A DNA stretch of 64,000 nt from Candidatus Altimarinota bacterium (GTDB lineage: Bacteria; Cyanobacteriota; Cyanobacteriia; Cyanobacteriales; Microcystaceae). Position numbers and translations under genes: made by a program. The DNA is taken from NCBI GenBank assembly GCA_012031035.1, contig JAAUUT010000013.1, positions 1-64,000 of the forward strand, written 5' to 3'. The notes beneath the pieces were generated by a model. The model searched no databases. It had not been told where the DNA came from and saw only the letters and a program-made list of their open reading frames with translations. This document shows positions 37,664 to 46,161 of this stretch, piece by piece. How positions within the stretch are numbered: the first letter of the stretch is position 1; every line of letters starts with the position of its first letter.

Positions 37664-38296
37664 TTAAAGCATAATGAATCCTTGTCGCAGTCCTAGCATA
37701 ACGGCTTCGGTGCGACTAGAGGCGTTCAACTTGGTAAAGATAGAACTAATATGGAACTTTACCGTATGCTCTGAAATGCTCAAGCGAGACGCGATCGCTT
37801 TATTTCCCAATCCCTGGGCTAGCATCTGTAATACCTCAATCTCCCGTTGAGTAAGCGATTCAGACGTTTCGGTCGGTAATACCTGCGTCCGAAAAGAAGG
37901 AACGCTTAACCAAACTTCGGCAAAATCGGGATGAAGTACGATTAATCCAGCAGCAGCAGCCGCAACCGCAGAAATAATCTCTTCTGCGGTTGCCGATCGC
38001 GGTAGAATTCCTCGCACGTTCATCGAGAGGAGATCGACAATGCGATCCTCGCGATCGCTCAAAACGACGATAGTAGAATTAATCATTTCGGGATCGAATA
38101 AAAGTTCTCCGAAAAACTCCTCATCGCCTTCGAGCCACTCTAACAAGATAACATCGGGTTGTAAATCGTCCTCGAACTGAAGAAGCTTTTCTAAATTAGA
38201 AGAACTACCAAGGATCTCAAAGGGTGCTTGACGGATAATGCTTTCTAATCCCGCACGCGCGATCGCCTTGGTAGCGCATATCCATACCCGCGTCAT
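37664..38296 (-). CDS. LuxR/NarL-type response regulator with degenerate receiver
   Basis: A 210-residue transcription regulator. The C-terminal HTH is clear: LTQREIEVLQMLAQG, then ISEHTVKFHISSIFTKLN. The receiver half keeps the fold (ARAGLESIIR, PDVILLEWLEGD) but lacks canonical parts. The acidic pair after the first strand is replaced (RVWICATKA), and the phospho-acceptor Asp position reads Glu (LLEW). It may therefore work without phosphorylation, or with Glu mimicking the charged state. Its start overlaps the end of the upstream HtrA-like gene by 4 bp (ATGA, 38293-38296), so the two are translationally coupled. Confidence 0.85.
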   Translation of the reverse strand: MTRVWICATKAIARAGLESIIRQAPFEILGSSSNLEKLLQFEDDLQPDVILLEWLEGDEEFFGELLFDPEMINSTIVVLSDREDRIVDLLSMNVRGILPRSATAEEIISAVAAAAAGLIVLHPDFAEVWLSVPSFRTQVLPTETSESLTQREIEVLQMLAQGLGNKAIASRLSISEHTVKFHISSIFTKLNASSRTEAVMLGLRQGFIML

Positions 38297-39201
38297 TTTG
38301 GTTTCCCAATAACGATACTTCGTTCGTAGCGCTTGCTATCGCGTAGAAATTCTATCAGCAAGCGATCGCCAGGTTTTAGCTTTCCGAGCAAATATGCGAA
38401 CTGTTCGGGATTCCGAAATGAGGTTCCATTAAGACACAGGATAATATCGCCTCGCACTAAACCCGCCGCCATTGCCAAACTGTCAATAGCTACCTCCAAC
38501 ACCCACCAACCGATGACTCGTTTCATTGGAAAAGGAACTAATATAGGTCGCATCGTAACCCCAAGAGTTAGTCGGTGCGGCGAATTCAAGAAACGCTCGA
38601 CTTCTTGAGTTGGTATTGCTAGCGCCAATCCTCCCGCGATCGCCGTATTAATCCCGATAACTTCACCCCTCACATTCGCTAAAGGCCCGCCTGAATTGCC
38701 AGGAGCTAGTTGGAGGTCAGCAACAATCCATTTTTGGGAGTGAAGGTTAGGAATAGAAGATTTGCGATCGTATTGTCTTGCGGGATCGATTGCTTCAATT
38801 CCTTCGCCATCGAGAGAATGAACGATTCCCATTGTTAAAGCGCCAGTTATTCCCAGCGGATTGCCAACCGCTAGCACGAGTTCCCCAACGCGCAACTTAT
38901 TGGTATCGCCTACCGTTACAGCAGGTAAATCGGTTGCGTCTACGCGAAGCACGGCTAAATCTCTTTGTGGATCTTGGGCGGTTACTTTAGCTTTAAGAAC
39001 TCTTCCGTCTGACAGTTTAACAGACGTTTGCCAACCTCGAATAACGTGAGCATTGGTAATAATTAATCCATCAGAACGCCAAATCGTTCCCGAACCGTTA
39101 AGGACGCGATCGCTACCGATCTCTACGGTAGAAGCTTGCAACTGTTCGGCTAAATAGTTTAATTCCGACGCTAGATTTTTTGACTCAAAAGAAACAACCA
39201 T
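38293..39201 (-). CDS. HtrA/DegP-like serine protease with PDZ domain, intact triad
   Basis: About 302 residues from the ATG at 39201 (MVVSFESKNLASEL). An upstream ATG at 39279 would add unlikely repeat-derived sequence. The trypsin-like domain has its His in ITNAHVI, Asp in RDLAVLRV and Ser in PGNSGGPL. The C-terminal PDZ contains VRGDIILCLNG. No signal peptide is evident, so a cytoplasmic or unconventional location is possible. It is the middle gene of a three-gene minus-strand set, between a catalytically degenerate paralogue and a regulator. Confidence 0.85.
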   Translation of the reverse strand: MVVSFESKNLASELNYLAEQLQASTVEIGSDRVLNGSGTIWRSDGLIITNAHVIRGWQTSVKLSDGRVLKAKVTAQDPQRDLAVLRVDATDLPAVTVGDTNKLRVGELVLAVGNPLGITGALTMGIVHSLDGEGIEAIDPARQYDRKSSIPNLHSQKWIVADLQLAPGNSGGPLANVRGEVIGINTAIAGGLALAIPTQEVERFLNSPHRLTLGVTMRPILVPFPMKRVIGWWVLEVAIDSLAMAAGLVRGDIILCLNGTSFRNPEQFAYLLGKLKPGDRLLIEFLRDSKRYERSIVIGKPK

Positions 39202-39312
39202 TTTGGGAAAATTATGAATGATGAATGATGAACCCGCCCGCACGTAGCGACCGACGCGGACAAGCACAGCGCGGAGCATCGGCGAGGAGGACGGATGAAA
39301 ATTAGGAGTTCA

Positions 39313-39340
39313 GTAGAGACGTGATATATCGCGTCTGTAC
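39313..39340. repeat. 28-bp imperfect palindrome
   Basis: GTAGAGACGTGA at the left pairs almost fully with TCGCGTCTGTAC at the right. It is the same family as the perfect 28-bp palindrome at 40463-40490. It lies between two genes of the HtrA-like set. Confidence 0.65.
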
Positions 39341-39409
39341 AATATTCTTCCTTGTCCTCCTTGTCTCTGGTCACTGAAAAAGTCTTCCTTATCTTCTAAA
39401 AGACGCTCT

Positions 39410-40321
39410 CTATCTCTCGCCGATAACGATAGAAAGCTCAACTAATTCGCCACCGCGAATCGCTTTTACTTTGACGGTTTGACCGACAATTTGAGACGCT
39501 AAAAAGGCTTGAACGTCCCTGGTATCTTGTACGGGGGTATCATTGAGAGTGACTAAGATATCGCCGAGTAGGATTCCTCCGCGATCGGCTGGACTTTGCG
39601 GTTCGACGCTTACGACCATTACCCCATGCGAGGAAGAGATAGAAAGCTTATTTATGAGTGCTTCTTGTAGAAAAACCGACTGCATTCCTACGCCTAAATA
39701 ACCGCGACTGATACGTCCTTTTTGTACCAATTGATCGAGGACTCGATTGACTGTAGAAGCTGGAATTGTCAGCACTGTACCGCGAGGCCCAGAAGTCGAA
39801 AAGCCAACAACTCGGCCAGTGGCATCGACGATCGCACCGCCTACGCTGCTAGGATAAAGGTTAAGATCTAAACGGAGAAAGCGATCGATTCCGCCTCCGA
39901 GCATACTGCGCCAAGCACCGCCAGCGTTACTAACCACGCCTAAACTAGCAGATAAACCGCGCTCTTTTCCTCGACCGATCGCCATAACCAGATGACCGAC
40001 TTTAAGCGAGTTAGCATCGCCAATTTCTGCAACGGGAAGTTCGGTATCGGTTAGCTTGAGAACTGCTACATCAGTGCTGGGGTCGCGACCGATTAGGGTA
40101 ACGGGAATGGTGCGATTGTCGCTTAGCGTTACGGTGATATCTTCTTCGCGTCTAATGGTTTCGTTGGATGTGACGATAATACCCGATCGCCAATGAATGC
40201 CACTTGAAGAAAACCGTCGTGCGTTGACTCCAACAATAGAAGGCCCGACGCGATCGACGATTTCGGCAAGATTTTGAGAAAGAGCGGCTAAATTACTTTC
40301 AGTGTTGGACGATGAAGACAT
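39410..40321 (-). CDS. HtrA-like protein with PDZ domain but no catalytic His or Ser
   Basis: A 303-residue paralogue of the 38293 protease. The fold motifs align (ITVTLSDNR, DPSTDVAVLKL, LGVGMQSVF, PDZ GILLGDILVTLND). At the His position the sequence reads TSNETI, and at the Ser position PSSVGGA in place of PGNSGGP. Only the Asp is kept. It is therefore predicted to be unable to hydrolyse peptides and may be a substrate sensor, a scaffold, or a regulatory partner of the active enzyme. The loss is by clean substitution within an open frame, not decay. Confidence 0.85.
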   Translation of the reverse strand: MSSSSNTESNLAALSQNLAEIVDRVGPSIVGVNARRFSSSGIHWRSGIIVTSNETIRREEDITVTLSDNRTIPVTLIGRDPSTDVAVLKLTDTELPVAEIGDANSLKVGHLVMAIGRGKERGLSASLGVVSNAGGAWRSMLGGGIDRFLRLDLNLYPSSVGGAIVDATGRVVGFSTSGPRGTVLTIPASTVNRVLDQLVQKGRISRGYLGVGMQSVFLQEALINKLSISSSHGVMVVSVEPQSPADRGGILLGDILVTLNDTPVQDTRDVQAFLASQIVGQTVKVKAIRGGELVELSIVIGER

Positions 40322-40462
40322 AAATTCACTCTCCGATGCGATCGTTTGTTTTATCTGTTATCTATCGTGTCGCGATCGCACAAAAAGCAACATCGGGTAT
40401 TTGGGGAGGAGAAGACCTAGAAAAATGGCTAGGAACTATTTAAAAGTCGGAAGTCAGAAATT

Positions 40463-40490
40463 GTACAGACGCGAAATTTCGCGTCTGTAC
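40463..40490. repeat. 28-bp perfect palindrome
   Basis: GTACAGACGCGAAA and its exact reverse complement. It could fold into a 12-bp hairpin but has no T tract after it. It lies in a 400-bp gene-free stretch (40322-40720), which otherwise holds short direct repeats of AAGTCGGAAGTC and no other feature I can support. Confidence 0.75.
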
Positions 40491-40720
40491 CGAAGTCGGA
40501 AGTCGAAAGTATGGGACAAGCATAGTGTAAATCTAGGGGCGTAAGCCTTGCGACCTAAAGACTTCTAATTTTCATCATTCATAACTCATAATTCATAATT
40601 CAAATTACGATTCTATTAATTTCCACTTAAGGGAGAAATTTTCTTTTTTACTTGGGACTGACATGACCTTGAGGCAACCAATATTCTTAGATTAGCAACG
40701 GAATTAAGAGGTTCTCAGCC

Positions 40721-40918
40721 ATGTTATCAGCCATCAAAAACACAACTTTCATTCGCAACTATGCGATCGCGATTGTTTCTGTGACCATGATGAGCGTGGC
40801 TTTAACTGACCTCTACAATCAACCTTCTAGAATCGGACAACAAGATAGATTGGATAATTTTTCTCGCGTTGTTAGTGCTGGGTTAGTTTCTCAATCTCAA
40901 AAAATTGCTTATCGCTAA
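40721..40918 (+). CDS. Small hypothetical protein with N-terminal hydrophobic segment
   Basis: A 65-residue frame with an ATG after GAGG (about 40710). Residues 8-28 are moderately hydrophobic (NYAIAIVSVTMMSVALTDLY) and could be a membrane anchor. The rest is polar. No family recognised. I keep it because the start is well spaced from a plausible ribosome site and no larger gene competes for the region. Confidence 0.45.
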   Translation: MLSAIKNTTFIRNYAIAIVSVTMMSVALTDLYNQPSRIGQQDRLDNFSRVVSAGLVSQSQKIAYR

Positions 40919-41065
40919 ATCAATTAACGGCAGTATCGTGGGGAAGACAAGAAAGATAACTGGTCACTGATTGCTGATTAAAATACTACTCTCCAAAACG
41001 ATAAGATGCGAAAGTGTTAAAGTATAAGTATTGTAAATATTTTCTCATATATAGCTCAAGCATCC

Positions 41066-42250
41066 ATGCGTGTAATTTTGATGACTGGTAAAGGAGGAGT
41101 AGGCAAGACTTCCGTTGCGGCTGCTACCGGACTCCGTTGCGCTCAATTGGGATATAAAACCCTAGTCTTGAGTACAGATCCCGCTCACTCTCTAGCTGAT
41201 AGTTTTGACCTAGAATTGGGACACGAACCGCGACAAGTTTTTCCTAATCTTTGGGGAGCCGAATTAGATGCGTTGATGGAGCTAGAAGGTAATTGGGGGT
41301 CTGTTAAGCGCTACATTACTCAAGTTTTACAAGCACGAGGATTGGAAGGCGTTCAAGCTGAAGAATTAGCCATCTTACCAGGGATGGATGAAATCTTTGG
41401 TCTGGTAAGAATGAAACGTCATTACGATGAAGGCACTTATGATGTTTTGATTATCGATTCTGCTCCCACGGGAACCGCCTTGCGATTGCTGAGTTTGCCT
41501 GAAGTTGGCGGCTGGTACATGAGAAAATTTTACAAACCGTTACAAGGAATGTCGGTAGCACTCAGACCGTTGGTGGAACCATTCTTCAAACCGATCGCGG
41601 GATTTTCTTTACCCGATAAAGAGGTTATGGACGCTCCTTATGAATTTTACGAAAAAATCGAAGCGCTTGAAAAAGTTTTAACTGATAATACTCAAACTTC
41701 AGTGCGTCTGATAACCAACCCTGAAAAGATGGTGATTAAAGAATCCTTGCGAGCGCATTCTTATTTGAGCTTATATAATGTTTCTACCGATTTAATCGTT
41801 GCCAATCGCATTATTCCAGAAACTGTTACCGATCCTTTTTTCGAGCGTTGGAAAAATAATCAAAATGTCTACAAACAAGAAATTTATGATAATTTCCATC
41901 CTTTACCCGTCAAAGAAGTTCCGCTTTTTTCTGAGGAAATGTGTGGATTAGCGGCATTAGAACGTCTCAAAGATATTCTTTATAAAGACGAAGATCCAAC
42001 TCAAGTTTATTACAAAGAAAATACGATTCGAGTCGTTCAAGAAGATAAGAATTATAGTTTAGAACTCTATTTACCTGGGGTTCCTAAAGACCAAATCCAG
42101 TTAAATAAAACAGGCGACGAATTAAATATTAGAATCGGCAACCATCGACGCAATTTAGTATTGCCACAAGCGTTAGCCGCACTTAAACCAGCAGGTGCAA
42201 AGATGGAAGAGGATTATCTCAAAATTCGTTTTACCGATGCAATGGGTTAG
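41066..42250 (+). CDS. ArsA/Get3-like ATPase with C-terminal HSP20-like domain
   Basis: A 394-residue ATPase of the anion-transporter/Get3 family. The deviant Walker [12 protein letters not shown] is near the start, followed by [12 protein letters not shown] (switch I region) and [17 protein letters not shown]. The last ~90 residues ([30 protein letters not shown]) match the small-heat-shock-like domain found on cyanobacterial ArsA proteins. The As(III)-binding cysteines of true arsenite pumps are not evident. Likely a soluble targeting or chaperone-type ATPase. It stands alone, with no arsenic-resistance neighbours. Confidence 0.88.
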   Translation: MRVILMTGKGGVGKTSVAAATGLRCAQLGYKTLVLSTDPAHSLADSFDLELGHEPRQVFPNLWGAELDALMELEGNWGSVKRYITQVLQARGLEGVQAEELAILPGMDEIFGLVRMKRHYDEGTYDVLIIDSAPTGTALRLLSLPEVGGWYMRKFYKPLQGMSVALRPLVEPFFKPIAGFSLPDKEVMDAPYEFYEKIEALEKVLTDNTQTSVRLITNPEKMVIKESLRAHSYLSLYNVSTDLIVANRIIPETVTDPFFERWKNNQNVYKQEIYDNFHPLPVKEVPLFSEEMCGLAALERLKDILYKDEDPTQVYYKENTIRVVQEDKNYSLELYLPGVPKDQIQLNKTGDELNIRIGNHRRNLVLPQALAALKPAGAKMEEDYLKIRFTDAMG

Positions 42251-42289
42251 ATTGGGCGATCGCGCTAACATTTATTAGCTATATGGCGA

Positions 42290-42582
42290 TTAGTAATGTT
42301 GCAAGATCTTCAGTATAAACCTATTCGTTCGCACCAAATTCGCGAAGACTTTGTGCGATCGCGCTGCTTGAGATAGCGTTTCAATAATTTCGTCCTTACT
42401 CGCTTCTGCGGACGGACTTACTGGTGTTTCTCCCATTGATGCTCGTGCAATTGCCCCGATTAAATCACTCATCTTTTCAAATGCGGTTTTTTCTGGCTAG
42501 CCGCACTAACCAGCTTCGCAATCGCTTTTGGCACTGCGCTTTGCGCGATCGCGTTTTTAAAGTTAATCTCGTCCGCACCCAT
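42290..42582 (-). other. Possible small broken gene, unknown function
   Basis: Two minus-strand frames join if one base is added in the T run at 42487-42492 (plus strand), giving roughly MGADEINFKNAIAQSAVP and later MSDLIGAIARASMGETPVSP. Part of the first is produced by a HIP1 mini-repeat, so this may be chance. No family recognised. Confidence 0.2.
42518..42552. repeat. HIP1-bounded mini-repeat, second copy
   Basis: Starts GCAATCGCTTTTGGCACTGC and ends GCGATCGC. Comparable in order and length with the element inserted at 28296-28327 when that is read on the minus strand. Confidence 0.5.
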
Positions 42583-43029
42583 AATTGTAAGCACTATCAG
42601 TGTTCTAACTTTAATTCTAGAAATATTTACGCAATTTAAATTACATAACGATTGGATGGCTAGAAACTGAAGCGCGATTTTAAAAATCACTTATCAGTAT
42701 GTGGGATCCCGTTAATTATGAAAAATATTAAGAATCGATCGCTCGAATCCAATCTTATTTTAAGAATTGTTACTTGTGCGAAGAAAGCCATTGGGGATCG
42801 AGGATTTCAATATATTTTCTTCATCTACATAAAGATATATTTATTATTTTCTTATCAAAGAGCATTCGTATCATTTGCAACATTTTCGATACAAACAACG
42901 GCTGATTTTCTCATAAATGTGAAGTTATCTTAAAAGCTTAATCCGCTCCTTGAAAGTTTATCTATACTTATTTTTAATATTTTCTTCCTTTATGGAAGAT
43001 GACTGGTATTTGCTCTGGAGAATAAAAAA

Positions 43030-43404
43030 ATGGAATTAGCTCGCAAACAAGGCTTAGAAAGAAGCTATGTATTGACCTTAGTAAAAAGCTTTTTAATTTG
43101 GAGTTTCACCTTAACGGTTTGCATGATAGTAGTCGGATTTCCCGTTGTCGCTTTATTAGCAGCGGTTGTCTCGTTGTTATCAGTGATTTTGCAAACGCTC
43201 TTACCTATTAGTGCAGTTTTACTAGTTGCAGGTAGTGCCATCAGCGCTCACGTTGTCGGAATCTTTGTAGGCGCTGCAATTCTAACTGCTAAAGGAATTC
43301 ATCCCCACGAAGTCAGTTGGTTAAGTTGGCTGCACGGCGAGGCAAATCCTTCCCATACTTCTGTTTATGCCTCTTGCCCGCTTACTTGCAATCTGGCTGA
43401 GTAA
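43030..43404 (+). CDS. Small integral membrane protein, unknown function
   Basis: A 124-residue protein with two or three hydrophobic segments (SFTLTVCMIVVGFPVVALLAA, then VILQTLLPISAVLLVAG and HVVGIFVGAAIL). The polar tail has HPHEVSWLSWLHGE and two late cysteines. It looks like a cyanobacterial conserved hypothetical, but no named domain is recognised. The start is plausible and a strong terminator follows at 43454-43475. Confidence 0.6.
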   Translation: MELARKQGLERSYVLTLVKSFLIWSFTLTVCMIVVGFPVVALLAAVVSLLSVILQTLLPISAVLLVAGSAISAHVVGIFVGAAILTAKGIHPHEVSWLSWLHGEANPSHTSVYASCPLTCNLAE

Positions 43405-43453
43405 AAGTTGAAGCAACTGACTCAGAAAGTTTCAAAAAACTAAGTTAGTGCAG

Positions 43454-43475
43454 CCCGGTAAAAACCGGGTTTTTT
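43454..43475 (+). terminator. Rho-independent terminator
   Basis: Stem CCCGGT / ACCGGG with loop AAAA, followed directly by six T. A textbook terminator that ends the 43030-43404 gene and separates it from wecB. Confidence 0.9.
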
Positions 43476-43522
43476 CATATTTGCGTCTTAAGATAGACAA
43501 GGAAATCTCACATCCAAATCTC

Positions 43523-44635
43523 ATGGCTTTATCAACCTTCTCTATCTGCATTACACTAGGAACCCGTCCCGAAGCGATTAAACTTGCGCCAGTTATCCAA
43601 CAGTTTCGGCAGTTACCGGAGTTTAAAACTCATGTAGTGCTGACGGGACAGCATCGAGAAATGGTTGACCAAGTGATGCAACTATTCGAGTTGCAAGCTG
43701 ATGAAGATTTAAAGATCATGCAACCCAAGCAAAGTTTAACTGAGATTACCTGTCGAAGTTTGCATGGATTAGAAGGATTATTTGAAAAAATTGCTCCCCA
43801 ATTAATCATCGTGCAAGGCGATACAACGACTGCTTTTGCAGCGGCGTTGGCTGCATTTTATCAAAAAATTCCTGTGGGTCACGTCGAAGCGGGATTGCGA
43901 ACCGATAATATCTACAATCCCTACCCAGAAGAAATCAATCGCCGCCTTATTTCTCAACTGACGCAACTCCATTTTGCCCCTACTCAAAAAGCATTTGAGA
44001 ACGTGCAACGTTCCGGCGTAACGGGAGAAATTCACCTAACGGGCAATACAGTAATCGATGCTTTATTAACAGTAGCCGATCGCTATCCCGAATGTCCCAT
44101 TCCTGGTTTGGAGTGGAATAAGTACCGCGTACTACTATCAACCGTACATCGACGGGAAAATTGGGGAGAACCACTCAAAGATATCATCGAAGGATTTCAA
44201 CTCATACTAGATAAGTTTCCCGATACCGCTTTGCTGCTTCCTCTCCATCGCAATCCTACGGTGCGAGAACCCATTCAAAAGGCTTTGGGAAGCCATCCAA
44301 GAGTTTTCTTGACAGAACCTTTAAATTATGCTCAATTAGTAGGAGCAATTCAACGGTGTTATTTACTACTAACTGATTCTGGCGGCATACAAGAAGAAGC
44401 TCCCAGTTTAGGCAAACCCGTATTAGTGTTAAGAGAAACCACCGAACGACCAGAAGCCGTCGAAGCAGGAACAGCAAAATTAATTGGAACTAAACCGACA
44501 AGTATTGCTACCGAAGCTAGCGAGTTATTAAGTAACGTCCAAGCTTATCAAAAGATGGCAAATGCCATCAATCCTTTTGGCGATGGGAAAGCCTCTCAAA
44601 GAATTGCTCGGATTGTTAAAGATTTTTTGCAATGA
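43523..44635 (+). CDS. wecB: UDP-N-acetylglucosamine 2-epimerase (non-hydrolysing)
   Basis: About 370 residues, interconverting UDP-GlcNAc and UDP-ManNAc in the cytosol. Clear family blocks: LGTRPEAIKLAPVI, VLTGQHREMVDQVM, VQGDTTTAFAAALAAF, HVEAGLRT, STVHRRENWG and LLTDSGGIQEEAPSLGKPVLVLRETTERPE. I start it at ATG 43523 (MALSTFSICITLGTRPEA) because the upstream ATG frame begins within the terminator. Its product could feed a GT26 enzyme such as the one at 831-2117, although the two genes are 41 kb apart. Confidence 0.93.
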   Translation: MALSTFSICITLGTRPEAIKLAPVIQQFRQLPEFKTHVVLTGQHREMVDQVMQLFELQADEDLKIMQPKQSLTEITCRSLHGLEGLFEKIAPQLIIVQGDTTTAFAAALAAFYQKIPVGHVEAGLRTDNIYNPYPEEINRRLISQLTQLHFAPTQKAFENVQRSGVTGEIHLTGNTVIDALLTVADRYPECPIPGLEWNKYRVLLSTVHRRENWGEPLKDIIEGFQLILDKFPDTALLLPLHRNPTVREPIQKALGSHPRVFLTEPLNYAQLVGAIQRCYLLLTDSGGIQEEAPSLGKPVLVLRETTERPEAVEAGTAKLIGTKPTSIATEASELLSNVQAYQKMANAINPFGDGKASQRIARIVKDFLQ

Positions 44636-44758
44636 AAAGAGGTAACGTAGGGGAGCAAGCCTTGCGCCCAGAAGAGTTTGAGAGACAAGGAAAATAGGAA
44701 TTTATGAATGACAAACAAGTAATTCATAATTCATACTTCATAATTCATAATTTTTCTG

Positions 44759-45850
44759 ATGGCTAAATTAGAAATAGAAAATTTACGCAAACAATATACC
44801 GATAAGGTTGTCCCGGTTAAGGATATTAGCCTAGAAGTGGAGGATGGGGAATTTCTCACTTTACTAGGGCCGTCGGGATGCGGTAAATCGACTTTGTTGC
44901 GGTTGATTGCAGGTTTAGAACAACCGACCCAGGGACGGGTTATTATTGGCGGTAAAACGGTTAATAAAATCGCACCAGGCGATCGCAATATTGCTATGGT
45001 ATTTCAAAGCTATGCGCTTTATCCTCACATGAGCATTCGCGATAATATTGCTACTGCCTTGAAACTTCGCAAAATGCCATCATCTCAAATTAGCGATCGC
45101 ACTCAAGCAGTTGCTGATAAGTTAGGATTGCAAGAATTACTGGATCGCAAACCAAGTCAATTATCTGGCGGACAGCGACAGCGTGTAGCTTTAGCTAGAT
45201 CTTTGGTACGCGAACCCGATGTATTTTTATTAGACGAACCGTTAAGTAATCTCGATGCTTTGTTGCGCGAACAAGTTCGTGCTGACCTCAAACAAATCTT
45301 TAAAGACCAGCAAAAACCCGTTGTCTACGTAACTCACGACCAAACCGAAGCGATGACTTTATCGACTCAGGTGGCTGTCCTTTATGACGGTTTACTGCAA
45401 CAACTCGATCCGCCTCATCGCATTTATACCCATCCAGCTAATCAATTTGTAGCGGGTTTTGTCGGCAGTCCGCGCATGAATTTGCTAGAGCTTAATTGTA
45501 AAAATGATGCGGCAATTTTGGGAAATCATAGCATAAAAATGCCAAATTTTTCACAAATGCCAGCCCAAATCGTTATGGGGATTCGTCCTGAAGATATTCG
45601 TCTTACTCTAGAAACCGATGCCCAAACGATTGAAGGTCGAGTGTATTTAGTGGAAGAATTAGGTAAAGAAAAACTCATTAACGTAAGAGTAAAAGGAACG
45701 GACTTAACAGTACGAGCCTTACTCAGCGCTAAACAAAATTGGGAAGACGAAACTGTTCGATTGGTTTTACCCAACAAGTCGACTCATTGGTTTAATTATA
45801 ATGGCGATCGCGCTCAACCCCTCCACGAACGCGATCGCATCATAATCTAA
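44759..45850 (+). CDS. Sugar ABC transporter ATP-binding protein (UgpC/MalK type)
   Basis: A 363-residue ATPase subunit with Walker A GPSGCGKSTLLR, Q-loop VFQSYALYPHM, signature LSGGQRQRVALARS, Walker B VFLLDEPLSNLDA and H-loop YVTHDQTEAM. The C-terminal TOBE-like region begins at about residue 235 (NQFVAGFVGSPRMN, IVMGIRPEDI). Such ATPases serve binding-protein-dependent uptake of sugars or polyols. No permease or binding-protein gene is adjacent, so in this genome it probably acts as a shared or orphan ATPase. Confidence 0.9.
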   Translation: MAKLEIENLRKQYTDKVVPVKDISLEVEDGEFLTLLGPSGCGKSTLLRLIAGLEQPTQGRVIIGGKTVNKIAPGDRNIAMVFQSYALYPHMSIRDNIATALKLRKMPSSQISDRTQAVADKLGLQELLDRKPSQLSGGQRQRVALARSLVREPDVFLLDEPLSNLDALLREQVRADLKQIFKDQQKPVVYVTHDQTEAMTLSTQVAVLYDGLLQQLDPPHRIYTHPANQFVAGFVGSPRMNLLELNCKNDAAILGNHSIKMPNFSQMPAQIVMGIRPEDIRLTLETDAQTIEGRVYLVEELGKEKLINVRVKGTDLTVRALLSAKQNWEDETVRLVLPNKSTHWFNYNGDRAQPLHERDRIII

Positions 45851-45962
45851 AGATTGCATTTTAATTGAAAGGCAGACGACACTTGAAGGGGCGAACTTCT
45901 ACTCGCACGAGTGCCGTAGGCAACGCCCCCCGCGCCTCATCTATTGCGCCTCTACTATTAAG

Positions 45963-46058
45963 CTAAATTATTTTAGCAATGCGCAATCCAAAGAATAGTC
46001 CTAGCGCGATCGCCGTAAATAACAAGATGATAGCTATGTAGGAGATGACAGCAGACAT
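45963..46058 (-). CDS. petL: Cytochrome b6f complex subunit PetL
   Basis: A 31-codon gene on the minus strand, easy to miss because of its size. It reads MSAVISYIAIILLFTAIA, then LGLFFGLRIAKII and stop. The single membrane helix plus the G-L-R-x-x-K-x-I tail is the pattern of PetL, a 31-32-residue helix at the edge of the b6f complex that stabilises it. A ribosome site (AAGGAA) lies about 12 bases before the ATG. It sits alone between an ABC ATPase gene and aroB, divergent from aroB. Confidence 0.8.
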   Translation of the reverse strand: MSAVISYIAIILLFTAIALGLFFGLRIAKII

Positions 46059-46161
46059 CGACTTTTTTTCCTTAAGAACTTATTAACTATTGATTCTTTG
46101 CTATTGTACTCTTGTAAGACACTTCAATCCAAAAGTCCCGATCCACAATCCTCATTCTTCT

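Larger units (their letters stand above)
42251..43029. other. 780-bp mostly gene-free region
   Basis: Holds an HIP1-bounded mini-repeat (42518-42552) and a doubtful minus-strand frame (42290-42582). A plus-strand frame at 42718-42933 has no recognisable features and low-complexity composition, and I do not call it. The right end should hold the promoter of the membrane protein gene at 43030. Confidence 0.45.

Noticed and set aside
39410-40321. Pseudogene call for the HtrA paralogue
   Set aside because: The frame is open and the fold motifs are conserved. Only catalytic residues differ, which fits a pseudo-enzyme rather than decay.
40302-40544. 80-residue plus-strand frame
   Set aside because: Made of intergenic repeats, including the 28-bp palindrome.
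42718-42933. 71-residue plus-strand frame
   Set aside because: No ribosome site, no conserved features, A+T-rich chance frame.
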